From contig NC_082683.1 of NCBI RefSeq assembly GCF_949987515.2, forward strand, positions 101,605,918-101,669,917: DNA of 64,000 bases, in the 5' to 3' direction. Within the stretch, counting starts at the first letter, position 1; the number at the start of each line of letters is the position of its first letter. Shown one piece after another: positions 1 through 12,029 of the stretch. Below the pieces are notes generated by a model. It saw only the letters and a list, made by a program, of their open reading frames with translations, ran no database searches and was not told the DNA's origin. The DNA is from Delphinus delphis (taxonomy: Eukaryota > Chordata > Mammalia > Artiodactyla > Delphinidae). The position numbers and the translations under genes are program-made.

Positions 1-690
1 TTATCCTATATGGGACTCTCTATGCTTTCTGGACTTGGATGGCTATTTCCTTTCCCATGTTAGGGAAGTTTTTGACTATAATCTCTTCAAATATTTTCTC
101 AGGTGCTTTCTCTCTCGCTTCTCCTTCTGGGATCCCAATAATGTGAATGTTGCTGAGTTTAATGTTGTCCCAGAGGTCTCTTAGGCTGTCTTCATTTCTT
201 TTCATTCTTTTTTCTTTATTCTGTTCCTCAGCAGTGAATTCCACCATTCTGTCTTCCAGGTCACTTATCCGTTCTTCTGCCTCAGTTATTCTGCTATTGA
301 TTCCTTCTAGTGTATTTTTCATTTCAGTTATTGTATTGTTCATCTCTGTTTGTTTGTTTTTTAGTTCTTCTAGATCTTTGTTAAACATTTCTTGCATCTT
401 CTCCATCTGTGCCTCCATTCTTTTTCCGAGGTCCTGGATCATCTTCACTGTCATTATTCTGAATTCTTTTTCTGGAAGGTTGCCTATATCCACTTCATTT
501 ACTTGTTTTTCTGGGGTTTTATCTTGTTCCTTCATCTGGTACATAGCCCTCTGCCTTTTCATCTTGTCTGTCTTTCTGTGAATGTGGTTTTTGTTCCACA
601 GGCTGCAGGATTGTAGCTCTTCTTGCTTCTGCTGTCTGCCCTCTGGTGGGTGAGGCTATCTAAGAGGTTTGTGCCAGTTTCTTCAAGAAT
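1..690 (-). mobile_element. L1 LINE fragment: ORF1 N-terminal half and 5'UTR end
   Basis: A minus-strand open frame from 562 down to 20 encodes the start of the L1 ORF1 RNA-binding protein. The beginning (MKRQRAMYQMKEQDKTPEKQ) and a coiled coil with heptads over residues about 40-115 (MEAQMEKMQEMF through EERISDLEDRM) are visible, followed by the start of the RRM (LSNIHIIGIPEG). It ends at a stop codon near residue 180, where the family continues to about 300 residues, so the copy is interrupted at the window edge. The adjoining bases 563-690 look like L1 5'UTR. Confidence 0.85.
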
Positions 691-866
691 GATTTATCTT
701 TATACTCTCTAGAGAGACAATATTACAAGACCTCTGTCATATGAAGAGGTAATCCAAGAGCATGGAGCTCCCACAAATTAAGTAAAAATCTACAGGTTTA
801 TCAGACAGGTAGGTAACAAAAATATTGTGGATTTTTTTGGATTTTGTGATGCTTGTGGCATTTAAA

Positions 867-1091
867 TTTTTTTTTTTTAATTTTTAAAAATTATTTATTT
901 ATTTATTTGGCTGCACCAGGTGTTAGTTGCAGCACTTGGGATGTTTTAGTTGCGGCATGCAGGATCTTTAGTTGCGGCATGCGAACTCTTAGTTGCTGCA
1001 TGTGGGATCAAGTTCCCTGACCAGGGATTGAACCCAGGCCCCCTGCATTGGGAGCGTGGAGTCTTAGTCACTGGACCACAAGGGAAGTCCC
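867..1091 (-). mobile_element. CHR-1-like tRNA-derived SINE
   Basis: On the minus strand the head reads gggacttcccttgtggtcca, followed by a tRNA-like B box and an AT-rich tail (ATAAATAAATAA at about 891-908 in complement). It belongs to the older branch with the gacttccc head. No clear target duplication is seen. Confidence 0.8.
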
Positions 1092-1118
1092 TTTACATAT
1101 TTTTAAATTGTGTAATTT

Positions 1119-1302
1119 TTTTTTTTGCGGTACGCGGGCCTCTCCTGTTGTGGAGCACAGGCTCTGGACGCGCAGGCTCAGCAGCCATGGCTCACAGGCC
1201 TAGCCACTCCGCGGCATGTGGGATCTTCCCAGACCAGGGCACGAACCTGTGTCCCCTGCATTGGCAGGCAGACTCTCAACCACTGCGCCACCAGGGAAGC
1301 CG
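1119..1302 (-). mobile_element. CHR-2-like short SINE
   Basis: This is a full-length short CHR SINE in minus orientation with an oligo-T left end and the head at the right (ccagggaagcc). It is flanked by the 15-bp target duplication taaattgtgtaattt at 1104-1118 and 1303-1317. Confidence 0.92.
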
Positions 1303-1789
1303 TAAATTGTGTAATTTATGGTGATTCCTCTTATCATTTTAAATAAGTACTCAGTCTTGAGCTTAATTTTGTGTTAGTAATCTTTTTCTTTTAAAAGCCC
1401 TGTTAAATGATAGAAGCTTCAGATCCCCAAACCAATAATGATGTTGAGAGGAGGAGATCCTGGATCCATCTATGCTTCTATTCATTTCAACTCTGAATTG
1501 ATTAAGCCATTACTCAGATTTTAAACACACACAAATAAAAGAAAAATTTATAAATGGGTGAAATGACCTAACATGAATGTTTCCATATCATCAGTCTTTC
1601 CTTAATAGCACAGCCATCCTGACCATCCTGGTGGTAGGATGGTATCTGTGTGTTGGTGATACAAGGAAATTAATAGGGTTCTGGAATTCAGGAGCCCTCT
1701 TAGGGTTTATAAAGTGAAGAAGAAAAAAAAAAGAGGATCACTGCCCTAGACAATTGTATCTAGAGAACACAGAAAAGAAAATTTACTTT

Positions 1790-2020
1790 GGACTTGAAGT
1801 GTCTTGGGTTTAAATCCCAGTCCCGCTGCTTAAATGGTTGTGTGACTGTGAGAGTTGATTTCTACATTTGTAAAAATAGGCAGAATATTAAGTGCCTTTT
1901 AGAGCTTTTGTGAAAACTAAATGCTACTACTGAAATTAAATGAAGCTATAAGGATTAAGTGAATAGGGCTGTTCTGAAGAGTAAATGTGCTCAGTAATAG
2001 GTGTTCTGTAAATGTTAGCT
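1790..2020 (+). mobile_element. MIR SINE remnant
   Basis: MIR core features in order are a gggtttaaatcccag-like B-box region, a tgtgactgtgag segment, a tctacatttgtaaaa segment, and the decayed 3' part. Confidence 0.7.
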
Positions 2021-2229
2021 TCCTTCTGAAATACATAGAGCAGGACGTCAGCTTATGCAAAGAATGTAAATTTGTTCTGGTCATAAATGTCAATGCATTT
2101 TCTGACAATGCCAGTAAATTTGTACAGACTATATGGATTATAGTTCACCTTTTTGCTTTATCCTGAGGCTAATACCAAATAGGGCAACGACGTGTGGGCA
2201 GTTTTTGAAAGAAGAAATAAGAATGTCTG

Positions 2230-2950
2230 GTGACACAGAAAGAATTGTCTAACATACCTGTTCATCAAACACGATGTAAACAATTAGATACCATTTCTTC
2301 TCTCAGACTGGCAAAGATAAAGAAGGATGAGATGCCCTCCTGCCATTGGTAAGGGTGTGAGGGAGGGGACAGGCTCATAACATTGGATGGTGGGAGTTCA
2401 AATTGGAACAACTGTTTGGAGGCCAATTTAAAAGTGGACAAAAAAAAAAAACTTTTAAAAATGTTTACCCTGCATTTAAATATAGGCCTCTCTATGGCCT
2501 AGTAATCCCACTTCTAGTTTACATTTTAAAAATGCGTATTTACGTCCTCCAAAAAAATGTACGAGAATGTTCACAGCAGCCTTATTCATATAGTCTAAAC
2601 GTCTGATAACAGTAAATGCATCAATAAATTGTATATTCAAAAAACAGAATACCACACAGCAATATAAAGAATGAATGACTGCAATACACTACAGCATGGA
2701 TGAATCTCACAGATATTATGTTGAGTGGAAGGAGCCAGAAACAAAAAATTCCACACCCTGTGACTCCATGTATATGATGTTCAAGCACATGGGGTAGGTA
2801 TTGACTGGGAAGGGGCATGAAGGAGCATTCTGGGGTGCTGCGAGTGCTTACCACGTGATGTGGGTAGTGGTTCCATAGTTGTACATACGTAGGTAAAATT
2901 CAACTAGCTGTACGCTTGATGTATATATGTTATACATGAACTAAAAAGTT
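2230..2950 (+). mobile_element. Old mammalian L1 fragment (L1M type, ORF2 end and 3'UTR)
   Basis: The order of degenerate phrases matches the end of L1 ORF2 on the plus strand: ggtgggagttcaaattggaac, gcctagtaatcccacttcta, gttcacagcagccttattca, and gcatggatgaatctcacag. It has no usable frame. Confidence 0.75.
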
Positions 2951-2959
2951 TTAAGAAAG

Positions 2960-3230
2960 CATGTCCTTTGATTTAGCAGTTATGTTTTCATTCTAAAGGA
3001 AAAATCAGAGGAGGTTTACATACAAGAACCATCACCACAGGGTTATTTACTGTAGCAAAAATCTAGAAGTAAATTAGTTCAATAATAAGGAAGGAGTTAA
3101 ATTATAATACCTTCAAACAATAGAATGCTATATAGTCTTTAAATAAGATTAAATAGAATAGTTAAAAACATGGAAAGTTGTTCATAATGTATTGTTGAGA
3201 AAAGGCAAGTTAACCAAAGGGTTAATACTG
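2960..3230 (+). mobile_element. Old L1 fragment
   Basis: A second, overlapping L1-like phrase order (tttgatttagcagttat, ggttatttactgtagcaaaa, caatagaatgctatatag) repeats motifs already seen upstream, so this is a separate insertion or a duplicated piece. Confidence 0.55.
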
Positions 3231-3344
3231 TATTTGGTAGAAATATGTGTGTGTAGATAGATAGATAAACAAATATATTTTAACCAAATATAGTATTATA
3301 CATACTATATTTATATAGTATACATACTATATTTATGTGTGCAT

Positions 3345-3505
3345 TCTAGGTGTGCTTTCCAAACTCAGTTTCTGGCTGTAAAATGGGGATAATAATAGCA
3401 CCTATCTTATAGCAATGTTATCTGGATTAAATTAAATAATCTGTATAAATCTGTGTTAAACAGTGTCTGGCACAAAGCACTTTATAAATATTAGCCATTA
3501 CCTTA
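3345..3505 (+). mobile_element. MIR SINE remnant
   Basis: The MIR middle and 3' part are visible: ctgtaaaatggggataataa, then a tggattaaattaaat segment, then tgtctggcacaaagcac. Confidence 0.75.
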
Positions 3506-4740
3506 CTCTGGGATGCTGGCCAATACTCCTGTTACCAGCACTAACTTAACTGTTCTTCTTTTCACCGTGGGTATCCGCTGACCTGGTTATGACTTGTTCC
3601 TTTAAGGGGTAACTAGAACTTTGCTGGAGACAGGGTGGCAAGATTATCAGGTACTGACGCATCCCGTCATCTGAAGACCATGGGACAACCCCATCTGATC
3701 AGGGACATTCCTTCTGAAAGCCGGGTCTCGGGGTTCTTCTGCAGACACGTCCAATTCCAACTGATATGAGAGCCACAAGGACAGCCTTGTGAATACCCCT
3801 CAGAGAACCTTGGGGCCCAGGTTCTAGAGCATTCTGAGACCTACAAACCCAAGGAGAAAGTTAGGAAAGAGCTGGTTTGCTTTCTTTGTGCTTTTCCTCC
3901 TCCCACTCACTACAGAAGTGTTTTGCGCAGCTGGTTTTAGTTTCATTTTTGCATTGTCTCCTCTTTCCCGATTCCTGCCTGCCTTGTTTTCCGTTTCTAT
4001 TTCCATGCTTTTCCAAAATGTTCGTTTTCAGAGCTGCTTCCGTGCTTTCTTCTCCCGGCACCAATCTGCCTGCCCCAGTGTCTCCTTTCTCCCCTCCTTC
4101 CTTCCTTTTCTCTCCCTTCCTTTGCATCTCTCTTGAGACAGGTCTAGTGGCCTGGTTGCCATCTGCTGCCTTTTTTTTTTTTTTATGAGGTTGAGATCAG
4201 ATGGCATCTAATCGATCGTCATGGTCTCCATGGTTACCAGGGTGACAGAGCACTTGGGAGAGACACATTCTCCAGCCTGGGGCTGTCAGACCACTCCTGA
4301 GAGGGAGAAAGAAAATAAAACCTCTTCCCTCATATTTACACATTTACATCTCTCTCAAATGCAGTAGAACATAGACCCTGTTTATGTTTTACATAGCCAC
4401 CTAGTGGCTTGGGGCCAGGGAATGAAGAGTGACTTTTTTTCTATGAAAAAAAAAAATGCACAAGAAGAAAAGTAAAGATTTTTTGTTTTGAACCTCCGAA
4501 TACCCTCATCCTCACCCCATACACACAGACTATCACCTTTTTTAATTTTCTTTCCCCTTTTAATGTTTGGGCATTAATTTAGTAATTCTAATGAAGTGTT
4601 ATCCTTCCAATAAATCAGAGTAGTTCTAAAACTGACAATTGACAATTCTTCAGAAAAACAAAGAGCCACTCATAAAATTACCAACACTTTAACCTTTGAT
4701 TAGGATCAGCGGTAACTTTAGTTGTAACTTGTTCTTTGGC
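3506..4740. other. Intergenic sequence with no gene recognised
   Basis: Mostly non-repeat sequence. A pyrimidine-rich stretch (about 4035-4135) gives open frames on both strands, but these are low-complexity and have no family resemblance. An oligo-T run at 4171-4184 and an oligo-A run at 4444-4456 are present. Confidence 0.5.
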
Positions 4741-4746
4741 CAAGAA

Positions 4747-5037
4747 TTATTTGTAGTGCAGGAAGCCATTCTTCCCACGAAGAGCAGTCACATATGATGA
4801 AATGTAAGCAAAATAACCCCTCTTAATGCAAAAAGGTGTCGGGGCATGACTGGTCTGTAACACTTGAATGCACAGGGGCTGGCCAATCCCGGTCTTACTA
4901 TAATAGAATATGGTGGCGTTGATGGCCCAGGTCTGGTTGAAAGAGACATGAGAAAGGTCTTGGTAATAAGGATGTGTAACTAATGGGACAAAGGCTAGAG
5001 TTTTGGAGAAACTCAGAAGAAAACAACCAATCTTCAT
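4747..5037 (-). other. 96-codon open frame, possible remnant of an endogenous retroviral envelope (uncertain)
   Basis: The frame starts at an ATG (complement of 5035-5037) with a hydrophobic N-terminus and carries two N-glycosylation sequons (NQT at residue 34, NAT at residue 40), a short aromatic/glycine segment (FYYSKTGIGQPLC, residues 44-56) and a cysteine at 70. After the stop the same frame stays open for roughly 22 more codons, as a decayed longer gene would. The sequon spacing and the GIGQPLC segment remind me of betaretrovirus-type envelope surface proteins, but I see no adjacent LTR, pol or transmembrane part. It could equally be a chance frame. Confidence 0.3.
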
Positions 5038-5529
5038 ATCATTAAATAATGTTAAAACTGCAAATGTAATACTGTCTTTGATTTATTCACACACCTTTAA
5101 TCCTAGGCACAGATGACTTGGGACTATAGGCTGTTTTACTTCCTCTCCTGGTAATATTTTATGCTTCATAACACTTATTAGAAATTCTGCTCTTTTTTAC
5201 CTTTGTCAGAGAAAACTAAATTTAAAATTATGACACAGGTCCAAGGCCCGTAAGTAATTATTTTTCATTGAAAGTAAAAACATCACCTCGAACGATGGGC
5301 AGTGCCTCCTTTCTTTCCTTTGTCTCTGATGTCACTTCAGACCTCCTCCATCCCCTCTGTACAGTATCTTAGTAAGATTCAGATATATTCATCTGTGGAG
5401 CCTTTGGCTGTTAAGCAAATATCACACTGATATTTGAAATAGAAATGATGCCATCAGTTGGAGGAGAGACTTTAATATAAAGGGAAAGTAATTTCTTGTG
5501 AACACAACCCCTCTTACTCACTTTGCACC

Positions 5530-6110
5530 TCTGCATCCTTGCTAATACCTACCCCTCTTCCCTCTCCACAGTTCTTCCCACCCTCCACCTCTTTCCTGGT
5601 GACCTCTGTAGGATGGCCAAGGGACCTGCTTGTACTTTAATTCCCACATCCTCAGAAAAGCCCTCCTGACACCCTATGGTTCAGAGACCTGAACTCCTCA
5701 TTTCTTATGGTCTACACTTCTCATTCAGGACTTAGCCTGTGGTGACTTATATCAGCGGTCCCCAACATTTTTGGCACCAGGGCCCAGTTTTGTGGAAGAC
5801 AATTTTTCCACAGTTGGGGGGCGGGGAGCAGGGGATGGTTCAGGCGGTAATGCGAGCCATGGGGAGCAGCAGATGAAGCTTCGCTCGCTCACCGCCTGCT
5901 GTGCAGCCCAAGTCCTATCAGGCCGCAGACCGGTACCAGTCCAATGCCCGGGGACTGGGGACCCCTGCCTTAGATTCTCCTTGATGTATTTGTTTTGTAT
6001 ATTTCTGGTCTCTCAATTGTAAACTCCAGAGGGGAGAGACTTATGTCCCCTGCTTCTGGGCTCTTCCCTTGCTTTCTACCTAGTTAGCCCTCACTAAGTT
6101 TTGATGAAGA
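5530..6110 (+). mobile_element. L2 LINE 3' region, split by a hAT MITE
   Basis: The left part has the L2-type aagccctcctgacaccct segment, and the right part has the tgtaaactccagagggga and ccctcactaagttttgatgaa 3' end. The two halves are collinear around the MITE at 5754-5968. Confidence 0.65.
5754..5968. mobile_element. hAT-type MITE
   Basis: The left end cagcggtccccaac mirrors the right end ggggacccctg as terminal inverted repeats. The eight flanking bases on each side (acttatat and ccttagat) match at six positions, as expected for an old hAT target duplication. CpG-rich internal sequence raises a short frame with no coding meaning. Confidence 0.75.
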
Positions 6111-6679
6111 TGATCACAGCCTGTTGTGTCTACTACCATAGCTGGCTTTCCATTTTAAGGCCTTGGATCTTAGCATTCTTGATCTGCAGTGATTTGATTT
6201 TGTGTCAGCCAGGAAGCTATCCTTGCTTCCTTCCCTCCCATACTCTGGTGCACAAGCGTGCTGCTCAGAGAAGGTGGGTTCCACCTCAGAATGAAATGAG
6301 TCATTTGTTCCCATCAGGATGACTGCCACAGCATGGTGTCAACTCACTCCTGCCTTTGGTAAATTGAGTTTGTCAGTGCTCAGCCACACAGCTGAGTGAA
6401 ATGTTGTGTGATGTGGGCTGTCTCCAGGGAGAGAGAAACTGGCATAAACCACATCCTAATGGGATCCAGAAACAAAGAAGCGTGAATGAAGTGTTAATTG
6501 CATTCATAAAGACATTAACAAAGGAATTAAAAAGGCAGTGGCTTCCATCCCCCACTCAAGATCCACAGGAAAACATGTGACCCCCAAAGAATGTTTTAAC
6601 AATAATCATCAAAGTTTATTGCTCGCAGACTACAGAGATGACTGTCAATAAATATTAGCTTTTCAAAGAACGAACAAAC
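6111..6679. other. Intergenic sequence, nothing recognised
   Basis: No repeat family, coding family or RNA gene is recognised here. Confidence 0.45.
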
Positions 6680-6893
6680 TTTTTTTTTTTTTTTTTTTTT
6701 TACAGTACACGGGCCTCTCACTGTTGTGGCCTCTCCCGTTGCGGAGCACAGGCTCTGGACACACAGGCTCAGCGGCCATAGCTCACGGGCCCAGCCGCTC
6801 CCCGGCATGTGGGATCCTCCCGGACCGGGGCACGAACCCGTGTCCCCTGCATCGGCAGGCGGACTCTCAATCACTGTGCCACCAGGGAAGCCC
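6680..6893 (-). mobile_element. CHR-2-like short SINE
   Basis: A 22-base oligo-T left end is followed by the CHR body and the inverted head accagggaagccc. The flanks cgaacaaac and cgaacacac are an imperfect target duplication. Confidence 0.92.
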
Positions 6894-8985
6894 ACGAACA
6901 CACATTTTTTGTTCATTATCTTGAGTACATTAACCAGCAGACAGTTTAGTCTACCCCACCTCCAGTTCTCTTATTGCTCCTTGCAGCCTTTGTATGATTT
7001 AAGTTCCCGAAGAATCAAGAGGCATTTTCAATGCTGCTTCATTAACCGTAAGGATGTCTGCTAACAGTTTGAACCTAATCAATCCTACAGTTCTTATTAG
7101 AGCAAAATGCTTATTATCTGGGAGATTTTTTTACTTTTTGAAGTAAAAGGACAAGACTGGGGGTTTGTTTTACGGTCCTTCTTGAATATTCCTGAGATCA
7201 TCTGCAGTGTGGGCAACCTGAGGCTCCCTCCCCCTGCCCTTTGGCAGGGCCCCCAGCTGCTGACAGCAGGGCTAAGCTGGCAAAAGGGCAGAAGGCTGCA
7301 TTTGGCTGGAGATGGATCACACTGATGAATACTGTGCCTGGTTAATGAAGTCAGGGCCACAGATCTGGGGCCTTTTATGGTTCTTTTCACTCAATTTCAC
7401 CCTCACAGACCACACCACTAATCCCAGCCGGTCATTCTGTGTATGTATGCAACTGGTGACTCAGGGACTGGATAAAAGTAAATGAATCTCATCTAGAAGA
7501 TCAGAAATCTCTACAGAGGAAGCAGAACTAAAAAGTGTGTTTACATAGAGCCGCAGGCAGCACATGCAGCAACTCTGGAAGATACATACAGTAGGTATTC
7601 CCACCTTCATCATGCAGATAAGAAAACAAAAGCCCAGAGAAATTAAGTCAAGTCCTGGCATTAGAATTCAGGTATTTTTGATCATCTGACTGCTCTTTCT
7701 ACCGCAGGATTCTAACTCTCTTGGGATCTCATTTGATTCTCACAAGAATCCTGTGAAGTAAAGCAGGCGGTATAAACAAGGGAGTCGATTTGCCAGGAGC
7801 CATACTAATGCAACCAGAGGAGCAGGTGCTCTTAAGCCCATGCCTAGAATTTGAATGAACAACTGTATTTTTCAGTCTAGCCTAAATTGACCTCATTCAT
7901 GGACGGTGGCAGATTTAAAAGTGACAATATTCTAGTCTGTTGTATGTGTCCAGGCTGATCAACCTGGGTCAGCCAGAGGAAGCAGTCTCAGAAGTGCAGA
8001 CAGCATCTTAGGAGAGCTCACCTTCCAGTCGTCAGAATCAGACCCACTGAGTCTCTTGTTCCTTCTAATTCTGCTGAAGATATTAGGGGCATTTCCTTTT
8101 GTATATGACCTGTACATTAAATAGGGATATCACAAAATTCCTAAACTAAAAAATTTTGGATTATATGTTGCTTTGTATTAGTGGTTCTTCGTTTCATATC
8201 TATATTACCAAACACTCAAAAGATGATTGTCTTTATTTCTCATTAGAACACATCATTTATCATACTCGAGGCCATAATCTTCAAGCAAATTTAGCTCCAT
8301 GTAGACATGCCATCAAGTTGTGCAGGAGTCTGATCAAACAGCACTTTGAATTAATTATCTAGAAGTTATTAATATTATTATTTGCACTTACTTTACTTGT
8401 ATTTTTGTCTTGATTAGAGGGTCCTATTATACCTTTATGTTGCTCCTAAGATAAAAGACTAGCCAATTGTAATCTTATTTATCTAAGGCTAGGAGTAGGA
8501 TGCAAAGATTTATACTAAATGGGGAAAAAATCAAGGTGAGCAGTTGGTCAGTCACGTATTCAATTGAAGTTACAGCCTTAGTTTTTTATCAATAGCAGAA
8601 GGGCTGAATATTTTTCCTTGGAATTTCTTGTATCAGAATACATCACTTTCACTTGCCTAAAAATGTTGACTGAGGATATGAAGGAGGACACTATATTATC
8701 TACTGATATTCAAAACACCCAGGGAATCATCTGGTAAAACATCTAGTTTTTATAAATTATTTTCTTTTCATCTTGTCATTTGGATAGTGAGGAGACACAC
8801 CCTGAGATGCCACCTGAATCCTGGAGGGGAGGGGGAGTTTCAGGCTTTTATTCATTCTATTTATGTCAGAATTAAGAGAATTAATTCATGCTCCTAAGCC
8901 AGAATTGTGTCATTATTGTAGAGTGATCATTCTGATCATTCATTCTTTCCCATTCATGGAAATCCAAATGGTTGAAGTCGTTTTA
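6894..8985. other. Intergenic sequence with short MIR-like traces
   Basis: A MIR-like minus-strand trace is visible around 7590-7870 (cagataagaaaacaaaag, then aattaagtca). The segment 7105-7330 is GC-richer and not repeat-like. No gene is recognised. Confidence 0.45.
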
Positions 8986-9166
8986 CAGGGCTGTACTGTA
9001 CATTGTGGGTAGCTACTAGCCAAATGTGGCTATTAAAATTAAAATTAATTAAAATTAAAAATTAAGTTCCATGTTCTAAGTGCTCAATAGCCACATGTAG
9101 TTAGTGACAGTGCAGGTCTATAGAACATTTTTGTCACCATAGAAAGTTCTATTAGACAAAGTTGTT
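8986..9166. mobile_element. hAT-type MITE remnant
   Basis: The left end cagggctgtactgtaca and the right end (complement of agaaagttctattagacaaa) are diverged inverted repeats. The interior has the paired phrases tagccaaatgtggctat and agtgctcaatagccacat typical of this class. Confidence 0.65.
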
Positions 9167-9989
9167 CTAGAGCAAAAGATTGAAATCCACACAGGCTGCA
9201 GAAATACACCCTATATCCAATCATCTATTTGTAGAACCATATAGTTTCACTGAGAGTGACTTGTGGGACCCAGCTGCTGGGGCCTGGACATCAAGGAGGA
9301 GGTGGCCTGCAGCTTTCTTTCTCAGAGTGAGAACTGGCCCTGAGTGTCATGGGAGAGGATGAGTCAAATCTCTGGAGAAAGGGCAGGTGCGGATGAGCCA
9401 TTTCCATTTTCCACTCCTGCAACTCCCAGAACCTTGAGTCCTGACCTGCCACCAAGTCGTGCTTGCACAGAAGCCCAAACCAAAGAGCATTTTGGATCAG
9501 TTTTCTGGCCGTTACTTCTTTGCAAAATCTATCTTGTGCCTTTGATTAAGGACTTTCTTTCTTTGTGCCATGAATTGAAATGAATCTGAACCTAGCAGGG
9601 TTTTCCACCAACCATGACATTTAGCATGGGCATTGACCAAAAGAAAGAAGCCTTCAGACAAGCCAGGATTATGACAGAGACTGAACAGTATGGGCCGGTA
9701 TTCCTGGACTGGACATCTTTAAGTGAATGCCATTCATTGGCTCCTCATCATTAAACCTATCCATAGACTGAAGTTCTTCCTCTAAGATGGAAAAGGTGGG
9801 AACAATTTCCAGTGCTTGCTGCATTAGCCACTTAAACTTGTAAAATCTTAAAAGTAATACATCACCAATCATACCCTTTTCTCCGATGTATCTCACTAGG
9901 ACTATCTCTACTATATCAAGAAAGAGATTGAGGCGGGATGTTTTCGTCAGATAGTTCAGTCATTTGCAAAAAGCACGTGAGGTAGACAA
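9167..9989. other. Intergenic sequence, nothing recognised
   Basis: A 75-codon minus-strand frame at 9669-9896 begins at GTG and has no recognisable family. I see no repeat structure. Confidence 0.4.
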
Positions 9990-10190
9990 TTCTCATTACT
10001 TTTATCACATACTTCCAAGTGGGCTTATTGGGAACATGTTTTATATTCTTAGTAGACTGTAAGTTCTTTAAAACTGCTAATAATACATGTTTGCATCCCA
10101 CAAGTATCTGATACAGTAGGAGGTGCTCAGCACCTTGGTTCAACTCCATCAGCAAATATTAATTGAACAAACTAATGAATGAATAAGGAG
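9990..10190 (+). mobile_element. L2 LINE 3' end
   Basis: The L2 3' terminus is recognisable: agactgtaagttcttta, taggaggtgctcagca, and caaatattaattgaac with a final aatgaatgaat repeat. Confidence 0.65.
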
Positions 10191-12029
10191 ATTATGGATG
10201 ACAAATTTGTCTAGCCTGGTAATTTTTAGCTGATAGCTATAGGAAGTTGGAGGACAGGGGGAAGAGGTTCAAATTTTGAGAAGAAACAGATTGTGAGCTA
10301 ATTGAAAGTGTATCCCTTCAAAGCTTCCTTTGAATTTCCAGAGGTTTATAATGGGAGAGAAGACCTTTTTGAAGGGCAACTGTGTGTTTCAATTGATGGA
10401 ATTGGTGATTGATTCGGTGATGTGCATCCAGCCTATTCTCTCCTTTACAGAATTTCCCTTCTGACATTCTTCCTGGAAGTAGGGAACCTAAAGTAATGTA
10501 TGAATTTGTTTTGTATTGTTTTGTGTTGATGGCTGAATGGCAGAATAATGGAGTTAGCTGACAATGAAAATGGTTTACACGACTGAGCCCAAGCCCATAC
10601 ACTTTTTTACAAACGGAATGAAAACAAATCTAAAAATTAAAGCGACCACAGGAATACCTTGAAATCCATCCCCATACTTCCAATCATCCCTGATAAATCA
10701 AGGTCCAACCCCATCTTCAATATTTGCAAGAAAAGAGAACCGTAGGTGTATGCTAAAGGCCATAGAAGGGACTTTAAAAAACGCAATAACCTCTTTCGGG
10801 TTTTAACAATGCCGGTCACCTACATAAACACGTTCTGTGATGTAGCTTTCTAGGTCATGTATCTTTAAATAACCGTGACTTATATTATTCTCTTGTTCCA
10901 ACTGTTTTTCTAGTATCTCTCTTGCTGAAATGGTGTCAATTAGAGCCTGGAAAGGGTTGATACAGAACTCTTTCTCAGTGCTTGCCAACATGGGATTTGG
11001 TTTTAAACATGGCTGATTTTCATCCAAAAAAAAAACCCCCCCTTTCTGCCCTGGAGTTAGAAGAGATTATTCTCAGACAGGCATTTAGCTGATTTTTAAT
11101 GTCAAAGAAACTTAATTTGCAAACTCGTTAGAAACTCTTTAGTAAAAGCCGCCTAGTAAAACGAATGATTAATATTGGTAAACTCCTCATTTGCATATTA
11201 ATTAGTCTCCATACTCAACTAATTAAAACTGCACTGCCTGTTTGAGCACATCTAGACTGCTAGTCTTGTTTCTATGTACAAGCATGTATTTTAATGAAAA
11301 TAAGGGTTAGTGATTATGTCTGTATTTTCCTAATGTACTAGTTTTTCCATCTGTGACACTTAGGACTCCTTGAGAGGTAATAGAACCATCTCTAAGAAGC
11401 CATTTCATTGGCCCAAAGATCACTTTTGTCCTAGGATTTGTGTGCTCCTTCAGGTTTTGATGGGAAGAAAATGGTTGGATTATTCATGACTGGTAGTAGT
11501 TGAAAATAAGTAAGAAAGGCATCAAATTGTATCTCAGTATTTGTTTTCCTCAAGTCTTGGTCTTGTATCCTGAAGTCTTGGTAAATGTATTTCTCCAGTA
11601 CAGTATTTTTTGATATTTACTTAACTACTCTAATAATTTATTCTACTTTTTAACTTTGAATAAAGAATTATTGGGTGTGAAAGTAGGCTAATCTGTTTTA
11701 GGAAATTATGCTTTCAGAAAGCCTAGTTATTTGGACACAAGACCCTTGCTCTCATTGGTGAAAATGTATTTCCACTGTAGGCAAAACAAAACCAACTAGA
11801 CAAACAAAAATACCTATAAAAATAAACAACCTTTGAGTACAGTGCCCTCAAATGAGATTCATGAGAAGTTATATTAGTCCCAATAATCAAGTGACATTGG
11901 CCAAATTGCTGAACTTTTCTCTCATCTGCAAGAACTAAAACTAAATATGCAATGAGTGTTTGCTTCAGGCATTTTCTTATGACACCCAGTCCCCAAATTG
12001 AGTTAGGTGCCGCTGCTAGGTTCTTCCAT
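10191..12029. other. Intergenic non-repeat sequence including an AT-rich motif cluster
   Basis: No gene is recognised. The segment 11090-11300 is AT-rich but not simple and contains an octamer/homeodomain-type motif pair at 11189-11205, annotated separately. Confidence 0.45.
11189..11205 (+). promoter_or_regulatory. POU octamer next to homeodomain-type site (candidate enhancer motif)
   Basis: ATTTGCAT (11189-11196) is a perfect POU octamer, followed two bases on by TTAATTAG (11198-11205), a LIM/paired-type homeodomain site. Further TAAT cores lie around it (11167-11172, 11219-11226). Motif identity is seen; enhancer function is inferred only. Confidence 0.35.
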
